From: Salibaculum sp031581025
Lineage (GTDB): Bacteria; Pseudomonadota; Alphaproteobacteria; Rhodobacterales; Rhodobacteraceae
Assembly (NCBI RefSeq): GCF_031581025.1
Contig: NZ_JAVLCA010000037.1
Length of the DNA stretch: 25,510 nucleotides
Reading direction: 5' to 3' (one strand)
Shown piece by piece: positions 6,657 to 15,023 of this stretch. A program made the translations under genes and the position numbers. The notes beneath the pieces are model-generated. The model had not been told where the DNA came from and ran no database searches. It worked only from the letters and a program-made list of their open reading frames with translations. How positions within the stretch are numbered: the first letter of the stretch is position 1; every line of letters starts with the position of its first letter.

Positions 6657-7961
6657 TTGGACGCCCGTGCCATCATCCTGAAGCTGCGCAAGGGGCAAAG
6701 CCCGGACCGCGAGGAACTGACCTGGTTCGCCAAGGGGTTGGCGACAGGCGCCGTCTCCGATGCCCAGGCCGGGGCCTTTGCCATGGCCGCCTGCCTCAAC
6801 GGCCTGGGCGAGGCGGGGCGCGTGGCGCTGACACTGGGCATGCGCGACAGCGGCGACGTGCTGGGCTGGGATCTGCCCGGCCCGCTGATGGACAAGCATT
6901 CCACGGGCGGCGTGGGCGATTGCGTCTCGCTGATCCTGGCGCCCGCGCTGGCGGCCTGCGGCGTCTTCGTGCCCATGGTCTCGGGCCGGGGGCTGGGGCA
7001 CACCGGCGGCACGCTGGACAAGATCGAGGCGATCCCGGGCCTGTCCACAACCGTGGACGCGGCGCGCTTTCGCGCCATCACGGCGGATATCGGCTGTGCC
7101 ATCGTCAGCGCCACGGGCAACATCGCCCCTGCCGACCGCCGCCTTTATGCCATCCGCGATGTCACCGCGACGGTGGAGAGCGTGGACCTCATCACCGCCT
7201 CGATCCTGTCCAAGAAGCTGGCCGCCGGGCTGGACGGACTGGTGCTCGACGTCAAATGCGGCGCGGGCGCCTTCATGAAAAGCGCGCAAGAGGCCCGCGC
7301 GCTGGCCCATGCGCTGTGCGATACCGCCAACGCGGCCGGGACATCCACCGCGGCCTTCCTCACCGACATGGCGCAACCGCTGGCCCCGGCGCTGGGCAAT
7401 GCGGTCGAGGTGGCCCTCTGCATGGAGGTTCTGTCGGGCAACCGCGCCGCCGCCCCGCGCCTGCATGACCTGACCGTGGCGCTTTGTGCGCGGGTTCTGG
7501 CGCTGACGGGCGAGGCCGAGGACGCCGCACAGACCCGTGTCGCGGATGCGATTTCCAGCGGCCACGCGATGGAGCTTTTCGCGGCCATGACCCACAGCCT
7601 CGGCGGCCCGCCGGACATGGACTCCGACTGGCGCACGCATCTGCCCCGCGCCCCCGTGGTGGGCGAGGTCACCGCGCCGCGTGCCGGACAGGTGGCCGCC
7701 ATCGACGGCGAGGCGCTGGGATTTGCCGTGGTGGCCCTTGGCGGTGGGCGGCAGGTCGAGACCGACCGGGTGGACCCGGCGGTGGGCCTGACCGAGGTCG
7801 TCCCATTGGGCGCCACCGTGGAGCCGGGCGACCCGCTGGCGGTGATCCATGCCGCGGACGAGGCCCGGGCCGAGGCCGCCGCCCGGGCAGTCCGCGCCGC
7901 CATCACCATCGGCGCGGCCCGCGCGCCGGGCGCCTTGATCCTCGAAAGGATACAGCCATGA
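6657..7961 (+). CDS. deoA: Thymidine phosphorylase
   Basis: This 434-residue cytoplasmic enzyme splits thymidine or deoxyuridine with phosphate, giving the base and deoxyribose-1-phosphate. Family signatures are DKHSTGGVGD (79-88) and SGRGLGHTGGTLDKIEAIPG (from 109), which form the phosphate and nucleoside sites. Next come the SILSKKLAAGLDGLVLDVKCGAGAFMK segment and a C-terminal alpha/beta domain ending near ARAPGALILERI. The start is an unusual TTG at 6657. It is supported by GGAG at 6645-6648 inside the end of cdd and by the N-terminus (MDARAIILKLR), which matches the normal family start; the first ATG in frame is far inside the fold. Together with cdd and deoB it lets the cell use pyrimidine deoxynucleosides as a carbon source. 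It overlaps deoB by four bases. Confidence 0.95.
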   Translation: MDARAIILKLRKGQSPDREELTWFAKGLATGAVSDAQAGAFAMAACLNGLGEAGRVALTLGMRDSGDVLGWDLPGPLMDKHSTGGVGDCVSLILAPALAACGVFVPMVSGRGLGHTGGTLDKIEAIPGLSTTVDAARFRAITADIGCAIVSATGNIAPADRRLYAIRDVTATVESVDLITASILSKKLAAGLDGLVLDVKCGAGAFMKSAQEARALAHALCDTANAAGTSTAAFLTDMAQPLAPALGNAVEVALCMEVLSGNRAAAPRLHDLTVALCARVLALTGEAEDAAQTRVADAISSGHAMELFAAMTHSLGGPPDMDSDWRTHLPRAPVVGEVTAPRAGQVAAIDGEALGFAVVALGGGRQVETDRVDPAVGLTEVVPLGATVEPGDPLAVIHAADEARAEAAARAVRAAITIGAARAPGALILERIQP

Positions 7962-9151
7962 CCCGCGCCTTCCTGGTCGTCATCGACAGCGTCGGCATCG
8001 GCGGTGCGCCGGATGCCGGGGGCTTCTACAACGACGGCGTGCCCGACAGCGGCGCCAACACCGTCGGCCATATCGCCGGGGCCTGCGCCGGCGGCCATGC
8101 CGAGCAGGGGCGCAGTGGCGCGCTGCACCTGCCCAACCTGGCGGGCCTCGGGCTGGGCCATGCGCTGGAGCTGGCCAGCGGTGTCACCGCCCCCGCCCTG
8201 ATGGTGGCGCCCACCGGCGCCTGGGGCGCGGCGACCGAGGTCAGCCCGGGCAAGGATACCCCCTCGGGGCACTGGGAACTGGCCGGGGTACCGGTGCCCT
8301 GGACCTGGCATTATTTCGAGAAACCAACCGAGAGCTTTCCCCCCGATCTGATCGAAGAGGTCAAGGCCCGTGCCGAAACCGATGGCATCCTGGGCAATTG
8401 CCATGCCTCGGGCACCAACATCATCGACGACCTGGGCGAAGACCATATCCGCACCGGCTGGCCCATCTGCTATACCTCCGCCGACAGTGTCTTCCAGATC
8501 GCCGCACACGAGGACCACTTCGGGCTGGACCGGCTGCTGGACCTGTGCCGCGCCCTCGCGCCCACGCTGCACGCCATGAAGGTGGGCCGGGTCATCGCGC
8601 GGCCCTTCGTGGGCGAGCCGGGCGCCTTCACCCGCACGCCGCGCCGACGGGATTTCGCCATCGCCCCGCCCGCGCCGACGCTGTGCGACTGGGCGCAATC
8701 GGCCGGGCGCGCGGTGCAGGCCGTGGGCAAGATCGGCGACATCTTCTCGATGCAGGGCATCGACACGGTGCGCAAGGGCGACGACGCCGCCCTGATGGGC
8801 CACCTGTCCGACCTCGCCCGCGAGGCCCCCGAGGGCGCTCTGGTCTTTGCCAACCTGGTGGAGTTCGACAGCCTTTATGGCCACCGCCGCGATGTCTCGG
8901 GCTATGCGCGCCACCTGGAATGGTTCGACGCCGAACTGGGCCGCCTGCTGCCGCGATTGCGCGAGGGTGACCTGTTGCTGGTCACCGCCGATCATGGCAA
9001 TGACCCCACTTGGGTTGGCACCGACCATACCCGCGAACGGGTGCCGGTGCTGGCCCACGGGCTGGGCGCGCGGGCGCTGGGGAACATGGCGTTCACCGAC
9101 GTGGCGGCGCTGGTGGCCGACCACCTCGGGCTGGAAAAGGGCAGGGCATGA
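7958..9151 (+). CDS. deoB: Phosphopentomutase
   Basis: This 397-residue metalloenzyme of the alkaline phosphatase superfamily moves phosphate between C1 and C5 of ribose or deoxyribose, linking nucleoside phosphorolysis to central carbon metabolism. The N-terminal FLVVIDSVGIGGAPDA carries the first metal-binding Asp (residue 10). GKDTPSGHWE (98-107) includes the phosphorylated Thr of the family. VTADHGNDP (about 342-350) and TDHTRERVP (355 onward) supply the remaining metal ligands. The length is normal. The start ATG overlaps the deoA stop as ATGA, with AAAGGA about eight bases upstream, so translation is probably coupled. No deoxyribose-phosphate aldolase gene (deoC), the next step, lies in this window. 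Confidence 0.95.
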   Translation: MTRAFLVVIDSVGIGGAPDAGGFYNDGVPDSGANTVGHIAGACAGGHAEQGRSGALHLPNLAGLGLGHALELASGVTAPALMVAPTGAWGAATEVSPGKDTPSGHWELAGVPVPWTWHYFEKPTESFPPDLIEEVKARAETDGILGNCHASGTNIIDDLGEDHIRTGWPICYTSADSVFQIAAHEDHFGLDRLLDLCRALAPTLHAMKVGRVIARPFVGEPGAFTRTPRRRDFAIAPPAPTLCDWAQSAGRAVQAVGKIGDIFSMQGIDTVRKGDDAALMGHLSDLAREAPEGALVFANLVEFDSLYGHRRDVSGYARHLEWFDAELGRLLPRLREGDLLLVTADHGNDPTWVGTDHTRERVPVLAHGLGARALGNMAFTDVAALVADHLGLEKGRA

Positions 9152-10134
9152 CGTACCGCGATACTGCGAAGGTGGAACTGCACCTGCATCTGGAAGGCGC
9201 CGCGCCGCCCGCCTTCATCCGGGGGTTGGCGCAGGAAAAGAACCTCGACCTCAGCGCGATCTTCACCGCCGATGGCGGCTATGCCTACCGCGACTTCGAC
9301 CATTTCCTGCAGGTCTACGAGGCCGCCTGCACCACGCTTCAGTCGCCCGAGGATTTCCATCGCCTGACCCTGGCCGTGCTGGAGGAAAGTGCGGCCCATG
9401 GTGTGGTCTATTCCGAAACCTTCCTGAGCCCCGATTTCTGTGGCGGCGGCGACCTCGCGGCCTGGCGCGACTACCTGGCCGCCATCGAAGAGGCGGCAGA
9501 GGAAGCCGAGGCCCGCTTTGGCATCACCCTGCGCGGCATCGTCACCTGCATCCGTCACTTCGGCCCCGACAAGGCCCGGCCTGCGGCGCGCTGCGCGGTG
9601 GAAACGCAGGGGCGCTTCCTGCGCGGCTTCGGCATGGCCGGCGCCGAGATGATGGGCCGACCAGGGGATTTCGCCTGGGCCTTCGACTGCGCGCGCGAGG
9701 CGGGGATGCCGCTGACCTGCCACGCCGGCGAATGGGGCGGCCCGGACATGGTGGCCGACACCCTGCGCGACCTCGCCCCGGCGCGGATCGGCCACGGGGT
9801 GAACACCATCACCGACCCGGCGCTGGTGGAAACCCTGGCCGAGCGGGGCACGGTGCTGGAAGTCTGCCCCGGCTCCAACGTCTTTCTGGGGGCGACCGGC
9901 GGCTGGCCCGACCACCCGATCAAGCGGTTGCGCGACGCAGGCGTCAAGGTGACGGTCTCGACCGACGATCCGCCCTTCTTTCACACCACCATGACCCGCG
10001 AATACGAGATGCTGGCGCAGACCTTCGGCTGGGGCGCCGCCGATTTCGCCGCGCTCAACCGGGTCGCGCTGGACGCGGCCTTCTGCGATGCCGAGACCCG
10101 CGCCGCCGTCGCCCGCAAACTGGAGGCCGCATGA
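9148..10134 (+). CDS. add: Adenosine deaminase family protein (adenosine or adenine deaminase)
   Basis: This 328-residue protein is a TIM-barrel amidohydrolase of the adenosine deaminase family. Metal and catalytic residues are present: His12 and His14 in ELHLHLEG, His192 and Glu195 in CHAGE, His216 in IGHGVN, and Asp273/Asp274 in STDDPPFF. The family includes adenosine deaminases, which make inosine, and adenine deaminases, which make hypoxanthine. The HLHLEG and STDDPPFF variants differ from classical E. coli-like HxHLDG/NTDDP, so substrate choice cannot be settled from sequence alone. Placement between deoB and upp in a nucleoside-salvage operon favours adenosine or deoxyadenosine. It overlaps deoB and upp by ATGA at both ends, showing tight coupling. 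The symbol follows the context and is provisional. Confidence 0.88.
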   Translation: MTYRDTAKVELHLHLEGAAPPAFIRGLAQEKNLDLSAIFTADGGYAYRDFDHFLQVYEAACTTLQSPEDFHRLTLAVLEESAAHGVVYSETFLSPDFCGGGDLAAWRDYLAAIEEAAEEAEARFGITLRGIVTCIRHFGPDKARPAARCAVETQGRFLRGFGMAGAEMMGRPGDFAWAFDCAREAGMPLTCHAGEWGGPDMVADTLRDLAPARIGHGVNTITDPALVETLAERGTVLEVCPGSNVFLGATGGWPDHPIKRLRDAGVKVTVSTDDPPFFHTTMTREYEMLAQTFGWGAADFAALNRVALDAAFCDAETRAAVARKLEAA

Positions 10135-10769
10135 CCCATCTGCCGCATCTGACCCATGTGAAACATCCCCTGGTCCAGCACAAGCTGACCTTGATGCGCC
10201 GGGTCAGCACCCCATCGAACCAGTTTCGCCAGGTGCTGCGCGAGATCTCGCCCCTGCTGGCCTATGAGATCACCCGCGATCTGCCGCTGATCGATGAGCG
10301 GATCGAGACGCCCCTGCAGGCCATGGAGGCCCCGGTTCTGCAGGGCAAGAAACTGGCGCTGGTCAGCATCCTGCGGGCGGGCAATGGCCTTCTGGACGGG
10401 GTGCTGGAACTGATTCCCTCGGCGCGGGTCGGCTTTGTCGGGCTTTACCGCGACGAAGAGACCCTGCAACCGGTGCAGTACTACTGCAAGCTGCCCGACA
10501 CGCTGGAAGACCGCGTGGTGATCGCCGTGGACCCGATGCTGGCCACCGGCAATTCCTCGGCCGCCGCGGTGGACCTGCTCAAACAGGCCGGGGCCACGGA
10601 CATCCGGTTCCTGTGCCTTCTGGCCGCGCCCGAGGGCATTGCCCGGATGAAAGAGGCCCACCCCGATGTGCCCATCGTCACGGCCGCGGTTGACGAACGG
10701 CTGGACGCGCGCGGTTATATCGTCCCGGGGCTAGGGGATGCGGGCGACCGCATGTTCGGTACAAAATGA
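10131..10769 (+). CDS. upp: Uracil phosphoribosyltransferase
   Basis: This 212-residue cytoplasmic enzyme makes UMP from uracil and PRPP, recovering the uracil released from deoxyuridine by DeoA. The PRPP-binding loop VDPMLATGNSS (133-143) and the C-terminal uracil-binding stretch GYIVPGLGDAGDR, followed by MFGTK, are diagnostic. HPLVQHKLTLMR near the N-terminus is the typical family opening. The start ATG at 10131 overlaps the add stop by four bases and GGAGG lies just upstream. It is the last gene of the cdd-deoA-deoB-add-upp operon. A weak AACGC/GCGTT repeat follows the stop but is too poor to call a terminator. Confidence 0.96.
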   Translation: MTHLPHLTHVKHPLVQHKLTLMRRVSTPSNQFRQVLREISPLLAYEITRDLPLIDERIETPLQAMEAPVLQGKKLALVSILRAGNGLLDGVLELIPSARVGFVGLYRDEETLQPVQYYCKLPDTLEDRVVIAVDPMLATGNSSAAAVDLLKQAGATDIRFLCLLAAPEGIARMKEAHPDVPIVTAAVDERLDARGYIVPGLGDAGDRMFGTK

Positions 10770-10834
10770 AGTAACAAACGCTTTACAGACCCGGCGTTCT
10801 CGCCCACCATTCCCGCGTGTATCCTGGGGGAAAA

Positions 10835-11584
10835 ATGGGCAAGACACGCCGCGTCGCAACCGTTCTGGTGATCCTCGGCGTGATGGCCGGGTCAGCGGGC
10901 GCGCAGGAATTGCAGGCGCCCTCGCCCCCCGCCGAGCTGCCACCCGACAGTTTCGAGGGCGCGCAATTTGTGGACAGCCGCGGCTGCGTCTATGTCCGGG
11001 CCGGGCTGAGCGGGGCAACGACCTGGGTGCCGCGCGTGACCCGGCAGCGCCAGCAGGTGTGCGGGTCCGAACCGACACTGGCCGCCACGGCCCCGCCGCA
11101 GCCCAAGGCCGCGGACGGTCCCGACCGGCCCCGCAGGGCCGGCGCGACGCCGAAAGCCACAGGGGCGCGCCAACCGGAACCCGAGGCCGATGAGCCTGCC
11201 CCGCGCCGCATCAGCCGGTCTGAGGCCTGCGCCGGGCGCAGCGGGGTTCAGCCCGACATGATCTCGGCGCGCACCGGCGCGCCCATCGACTGCGGCCCGG
11301 CCCCTGCGGCAGAGGCCCCGGCCGACCCGCGCCGGATGACCCTGGCCCGGATTTGCGCGGAACAGGCCCGCGGCGACCGGCGTTTCGTCGACGCGCGCAC
11401 GGGCCGGCCCATTTCCTGCCCTGCGCAAGGCGCGGCGGCGGCGCAGCCGGCGCGCTACGCCACCCCGCTTGACCGCGCCCCGGGATCGACCGCCCTGCGC
11501 GCCCGGCCCGCGGCAGCCCGCGTCGGCGGCTATTCGACCCCGCTGGACGCCGCGCCGGGAAGCCTCGGGGCCCCGCAGCCTTAG
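10835..11584 (+). CDS. Exported proline/alanine-rich protein with repeated cysteine motifs, function unknown
   Basis: This 249-residue protein begins with a signal peptide (MGKTRRVATVLVILGVMAGSAGA, cleavage before QELQ). The segment FVDSRGCVYVRAGLSGATTW, ending in VPRVTRQRQQVCG (about 45-78), resembles the N-terminal part of Rhodobacteraceae proteins that carry a C-terminal SPOR (peptidoglycan-binding) domain. Here no SPOR domain follows. Instead there are two related units, RSEACAGRSGVQPDMISART, then GAPIDCG, and ARICAEQARGDRRFVDARTG, then RPISCP. A tail repeats Y(A/S)TPLD(R/A)APGS twice. Paired cysteines suggest disulphides in the periplasm. GGGGGA just before the ATG at 10835 sets the start; an upstream GTG at 10817 is less likely. 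Function is not assigned. It converges on the beta-oxidation operon. Confidence 0.78.
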   Translation: MGKTRRVATVLVILGVMAGSAGAQELQAPSPPAELPPDSFEGAQFVDSRGCVYVRAGLSGATTWVPRVTRQRQQVCGSEPTLAATAPPQPKAADGPDRPRRAGATPKATGARQPEPEADEPAPRRISRSEACAGRSGVQPDMISARTGAPIDCGPAPAAEAPADPRRMTLARICAEQARGDRRFVDARTGRPISCPAQGAAAAQPARYATPLDRAPGSTALRARPAAARVGGYSTPLDAAPGSLGAPQP

Positions 11585-11590
11585 GCCCCG
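11566..11590. terminator. Possible weak convergent terminator hairpin
   Basis: CGGGGCC (11566-11572) and GGCCCCG (11584-11590) form a 7-bp stem with an 11-base loop. It spans the stop of the exported protein gene and lies 15 bases beyond the stop of the convergent hydratase/dehydrogenase gene. No T-tract is present, so this is only a candidate. Confidence 0.3.
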
Positions 11591-11604
11591 CCCGATGCTG
11601 CCGG

Positions 11605-13797
11605 TCAGGCGGCCTTGCTGTCGTGCCCGCTGCCGAAACGGCCATGGAAGGTCTGGCCGTTCTCGGCCATCTCGCGCAGCAGGGCAGGGCAGGCGAAGCG
11701 GTCGCCGAACTGTTCGGTCAACTGGTCGCACCGCTCGGCGGCATAGGGGGCGCCCAGCATGTCGAGCCAGCCGAAGGGCCCGCCCGACCAGGGCGCGAAG
11801 CCCCAGCCCAGGATCGCGCCCACGTCGCCCTCGCGGATGTCTTCCAGCACGCCCTCTTCCAGTGCGCGCACCGCTTCAAGCACCTGCGCGAACAGCAGCC
11901 GGTGCTGCACATCGGTCAGGTCGGGCTGCGTCTCGGCCTGCGTGTATCTCTCGCCCAGGCCCTCCCAGAGGCCCTGCCGCTTGCCGGTGTCGTCATAGGC
12001 GTAAAAGCCCGCATTGGCCTTGCGGCCGAGGCGGCCGGCGTCGGCCATCCAGAACAGCACCTCGTCCACCTCTTCGTTGGGGTAGGCCGCGCCCATGGCG
12101 GCCTTGGTGGCCTTGGCGATCTTGACGCCGAGGTCGATCGAGGTCTCGTCGGTCAGTTGCAGCGGCCCCAGCGGCATGCCCACCAGCTTGGCCGCATTCT
12201 CGATCAGGGGCGGGGCGACACCTTCGCGCACCATGCGGAGCCCCTCGTTGATATAGGGAATGATGCAGCGGTTGGCGTAGAAGAAGCGTTCGTCGTTGAC
12301 GACGATGGGCGTCTTGCGAATCTGGCGCACGAAATCCAGCGCCTTGGCCACCGCGCGGTCGCCCGTCTCGCGGCCCTTGATGATCTCGACAAGCGCCATC
12401 TTCTCCACGGGGCTGAAGAAGTGGATACCGATGAACTGGTCGGGCCTGTCCGATGCCCTGGCCAGTTCCGTGATCGGCAGGGTCGAGGTGTTGGAGGCAA
12501 AGATGCAGTCCTCGCCCACCACCTGAAGCACCTTTTTCGTCACCTCGGCCTTTACGCCGATGTCCTCGAAGACCGCCTCGACGATCAGGTCGCAGCCCTC
12601 AAGGGTGGTATAGTCATCCGTGGCTGTGATCAGGTCCAGCGCGGCCTGCTTCTTGTCTTCGGTGGCCTTGCCGCGCTTGATGCCCTTGTCCATGTAGTCG
12701 GCGGTATGGGCCTTGCCCTGTTCGGCGGCCTCGGCGGACTGGTCGACCAGCACCACCTCGATCCCGGCCATGGCCGCCACCAGCGTGATGCCGGCCCCCA
12801 TCATTCCCGCACCCAGAACGCCGACCTTTTGCACCCTCTGGTCGGGCACCTCGGGCCGGTTCGCGCCCTTTTCCAGGGCTTCCTTGTTGACGAAAATGCT
12901 GCGGATCATGTTGGCCGACGAGGGGTTCATCAGAACATGGGTGAACCAGCGCGCCTCGATTTTCAGCGCGTTGTCGAAGGGCACCATGGCGCCTTCGTAG
13001 ACGGCCGACAACAGAGCCTTGGCCGCCGGGTAGACGCCTTTGGTGCGGCCATTGACCATGGCGCTGGCGCCCACGAAGGTCATGAAGCCCGCCGGATGAT
13101 AGGGCGCGCCGCCGGGCATCTGGTAGCCTTTTTCATCCCAGGGCTTGACGATGGCAGGCCCGGACAGGACCCAGTCTTTCGCCGCGGCGACGGGATCGTC
13201 CACGACCTCGTCGATGACGCCCGCCGCCTTGGCCTTTTTCGGGCCGTTCAGCTTGCCCTCCAGCAGCAGCGGGCTGGCGGCCATGGCCCCCAGCTTGCGC
13301 ACCAGCCGCGTGGTGCCGCCCGCGCCGGGAAAGATGCCGATCTGGATTTCAGGCAGGCCGATCTTGGCCGATCCGTTGTCGGCGGCAAAGATGCGGTGGC
13401 AGGCCAAGGGAAGTTCCAGCCCGATCCCCAGCGCGGTGCCGGGCAGGGCGGCGGCAATGGGCTTGCCGCCCTTGTTGCGCTCGTCTATGCCCGCGCGCTC
13501 GATCTTGCGCAGCATGTGGTGCCCGGCCATGGTGAAGTCGAACAGCGCCTTGGCCGGTTCGTCGCCGGCCTCGTCGCGGATCGTGGCCAGCGTGTTCAGG
13601 TCCATGCCGCCGGCGAAATCGCGCTTGCCGCTGGTGATGACGATGCCCTTGACGGTGTCATCGGCCAGCGCCGTGTCGATCAGGCCGTTGAGCACCTGCA
13701 TCGACTCGCGGGTCATGACGTTCATGGACCGGCCCGGCATGTCCCAGGTGATGGTGGCGACGCCCTCGGCGTCGGTTGTCATGGTGAAATCGGTCAT
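11605..13797 (-). CDS. fadJ: Bifunctional enoyl-CoA hydratase / 3-hydroxyacyl-CoA dehydrogenase
   Basis: This 730-residue cytoplasmic protein carries out the second and third steps of fatty acid beta-oxidation. The N-terminal crotonase domain (about 1-200) has FAGGMDL for the oxyanion site and the two catalytic glutamates, Glu128 in GIGLELPLACHR and Glu150 in GLPEIQIGIFPGAGG. The NAD-binding domain begins with GVLGAGMMGAG (326-336) and includes FASNTSTLPITELA and IGIHFFSPVEKM with the catalytic His. The C-terminal dehydrogenase domain shows PGFVVNR-like text (IVVNDERFFYANRCI) and is followed by a second helical repeat. The start at 13797 has GGAGGG at a good distance. It is the last gene of the operon, 14 bases after the thiolase stop. 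It could equally be called fadB-like; chain-length preference is not readable. Confidence 0.93.
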   Translation of the reverse strand: MTDFTMTTDAEGVATITWDMPGRSMNVMTRESMQVLNGLIDTALADDTVKGIVITSGKRDFAGGMDLNTLATIRDEAGDEPAKALFDFTMAGHHMLRKIERAGIDERNKGGKPIAAALPGTALGIGLELPLACHRIFAADNGSAKIGLPEIQIGIFPGAGGTTRLVRKLGAMAASPLLLEGKLNGPKKAKAAGVIDEVVDDPVAAAKDWVLSGPAIVKPWDEKGYQMPGGAPYHPAGFMTFVGASAMVNGRTKGVYPAAKALLSAVYEGAMVPFDNALKIEARWFTHVLMNPSSANMIRSIFVNKEALEKGANRPEVPDQRVQKVGVLGAGMMGAGITLVAAMAGIEVVLVDQSAEAAEQGKAHTADYMDKGIKRGKATEDKKQAALDLITATDDYTTLEGCDLIVEAVFEDIGVKAEVTKKVLQVVGEDCIFASNTSTLPITELARASDRPDQFIGIHFFSPVEKMALVEIIKGRETGDRAVAKALDFVRQIRKTPIVVNDERFFYANRCIIPYINEGLRMVREGVAPPLIENAAKLVGMPLGPLQLTDETSIDLGVKIAKATKAAMGAAYPNEEVDEVLFWMADAGRLGRKANAGFYAYDDTGKRQGLWEGLGERYTQAETQPDLTDVQHRLLFAQVLEAVRALEEGVLEDIREGDVGAILGWGFAPWSGGPFGWLDMLGAPYAAERCDQLTEQFGDRFACPALLREMAENGQTFHGRFGSGHDSKAA

Positions 13798-13811
13798 GTC
13801 TCTGGCCCTCC

Positions 13812-15023
13812 TTACACGCGTTCGATGATTGTGGCCGCACCCATGCCGGAGGCGACGCAGAGCGTGGCCAGACCGACCTCCTTGTCGCGCCGCTCCAGCT
13901 CGTCCAGCAGGGTGCCGATGATGATCGCTCCGGTGGCCCCCAGCGGGTGGCCCAGGGCGATGGCCCCGCCGTTGACGTTGACCCTGTCGTGGTCCACCCC
14001 GAAGGCCTGCATGAAGCGCAGCACGACCGCCGAAAAGGCCTCGTTCACCTCGAAAAGGTCGAAGTCCTGTGGCGTCATGCCGGTCTCGGTCAGGATCTTG
14101 CTGGTCACCGGCACCGGGCCGGTCAGCATGATCGTGGGATCGGTGCCGATCTTGGCGCTGGCCTTGATCCGCGCGCGCGGGGTCAGGCCCCACTTCTCGC
14201 CGAATGCCTTCGAGCCGATCAGCACCCCGGCCGCCCCGTCGACGATGCCCGAACTGTTGCCGGCGTGGTGGATGTGGTTGATCGCCTCCAGGTGCGGATA
14301 TTTCATCAGCGCGACCTGGTCGAAGCCGGGCATGACCTCGCCCTGTTCCTTGAACGACGGCTTGAGCGCGCCGAGCGATTGCATGTCGGTGCCCGGGCGC
14401 ATGTGCTCGTCGCGGTCGAGGATCGGCAGGCCGTTCTGGTCCGTCACCGGGATGATCGAGCGGTCGAAACGGCCCGCGTCCCAGGCCGCCTTGGCCCGGT
14501 TCTGGCTTTCCACGGCAAAGGCATCGGCGTCGTCGCGAAAAAAGCCGTATTCGGTGGCGATGATGTCGGCGGCGATGCCCTGGGGGACGAAATAGCTGTC
14601 CATGGCCACGGTCGGGTCCACGGCCACGGCGGCCCCGTCGCTGCTCATGGGCACGCGGCCCATCATTTCCACGCCACCGGCGATGTAGCCCTCGCCCGCG
14701 CCGGCGCGCACCTGGTTGGCGGCCAGGTTCACGGCCTCCATGCCGCTTGCGCAGAAACGGTTGATCGACAGGCCCGGGATGGACTGGTCGAGGTCCGAGC
14801 CCAGAACGGCCGTCCGCGCCAGGCAGCCGCCCTGTTCGCCGACCTGCGTGGCATTGCCCCAGATCACGTCCTCGACGGCGTGCCCCTCCAGGGCGTTGCG
14901 GGTCTTGAGCGCGTCGAGCACCTGAGCGGACAGGCGCAGGCTGGTGACCTCGTGCAGGGCCCCGTCCTTGCGGCCCTTGCCCCGCGGGGTGCGCAGCGCG
15001 TCGTAGATATAGGCGTCGGTCAT
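13812..15023 (-). CDS. fadA: Acetyl-CoA C-acyltransferase (3-ketoacyl-CoA thiolase)
   Basis: This 403-residue thiolase cleaves 3-ketoacyl-CoA with CoA to release acetyl-CoA, the last beta-oxidation step. The nucleophile Cys91 lies in INRFCASGMEAV, His359 in GGAIALGHPLGATG, and the second catalytic Cys389 in LCVASGMG. The NEAF motif (FEVNEAFSAVV) is present. MTDAYIYDALRTPRGKGRKDGALHE is a typical FadA-type N-terminus. AAGGAGGAA lies six bases before the ATG at 15023. The ATG overlaps the stop of the upstream glutathione S-transferase gene as ATGA, so the two are coupled. fadJ follows after 14 bases. Together these two genes encode a soluble trifunctional-type beta-oxidation pair. Confidence 0.94.
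   Translation of the reverse strand: MTDAYIYDALRTPRGKGRKDGALHEVTSLRLSAQVLDALKTRNALEGHAVEDVIWGNATQVGEQGGCLARTAVLGSDLDQSIPGLSINRFCASGMEAVNLAANQVRAGAGEGYIAGGVEMMGRVPMSSDGAAVAVDPTVAMDSYFVPQGIAADIIATEYGFFRDDADAFAVESQNRAKAAWDAGRFDRSIIPVTDQNGLPILDRDEHMRPGTDMQSLGALKPSFKEQGEVMPGFDQVALMKYPHLEAINHIHHAGNSSGIVDGAAGVLIGSKAFGEKWGLTPRARIKASAKIGTDPTIMLTGPVPVTSKILTETGMTPQDFDLFEVNEAFSAVVLRFMQAFGVDHDRVNVNGGAIALGHPLGATGAIIIGTLLDELERRDKEVGLATLCVASGMGAATIIERV

Noticed and set aside
10770..10834. Terminator after upp
   Set aside because: Only a 5-bp AACGC/GCGTT pair with a long loop and no T-tract; too weak to list as a feature.
11623..14595. A 990-codon open frame on the plus strand opposite fadJ and fadA
   Set aside because: It lies antisense to two well-supported genes, has no family-like motifs, no ribosome site, and the Gly/Ala/His/Asp-rich text expected from the reverse strand of G+C-rich coding DNA.
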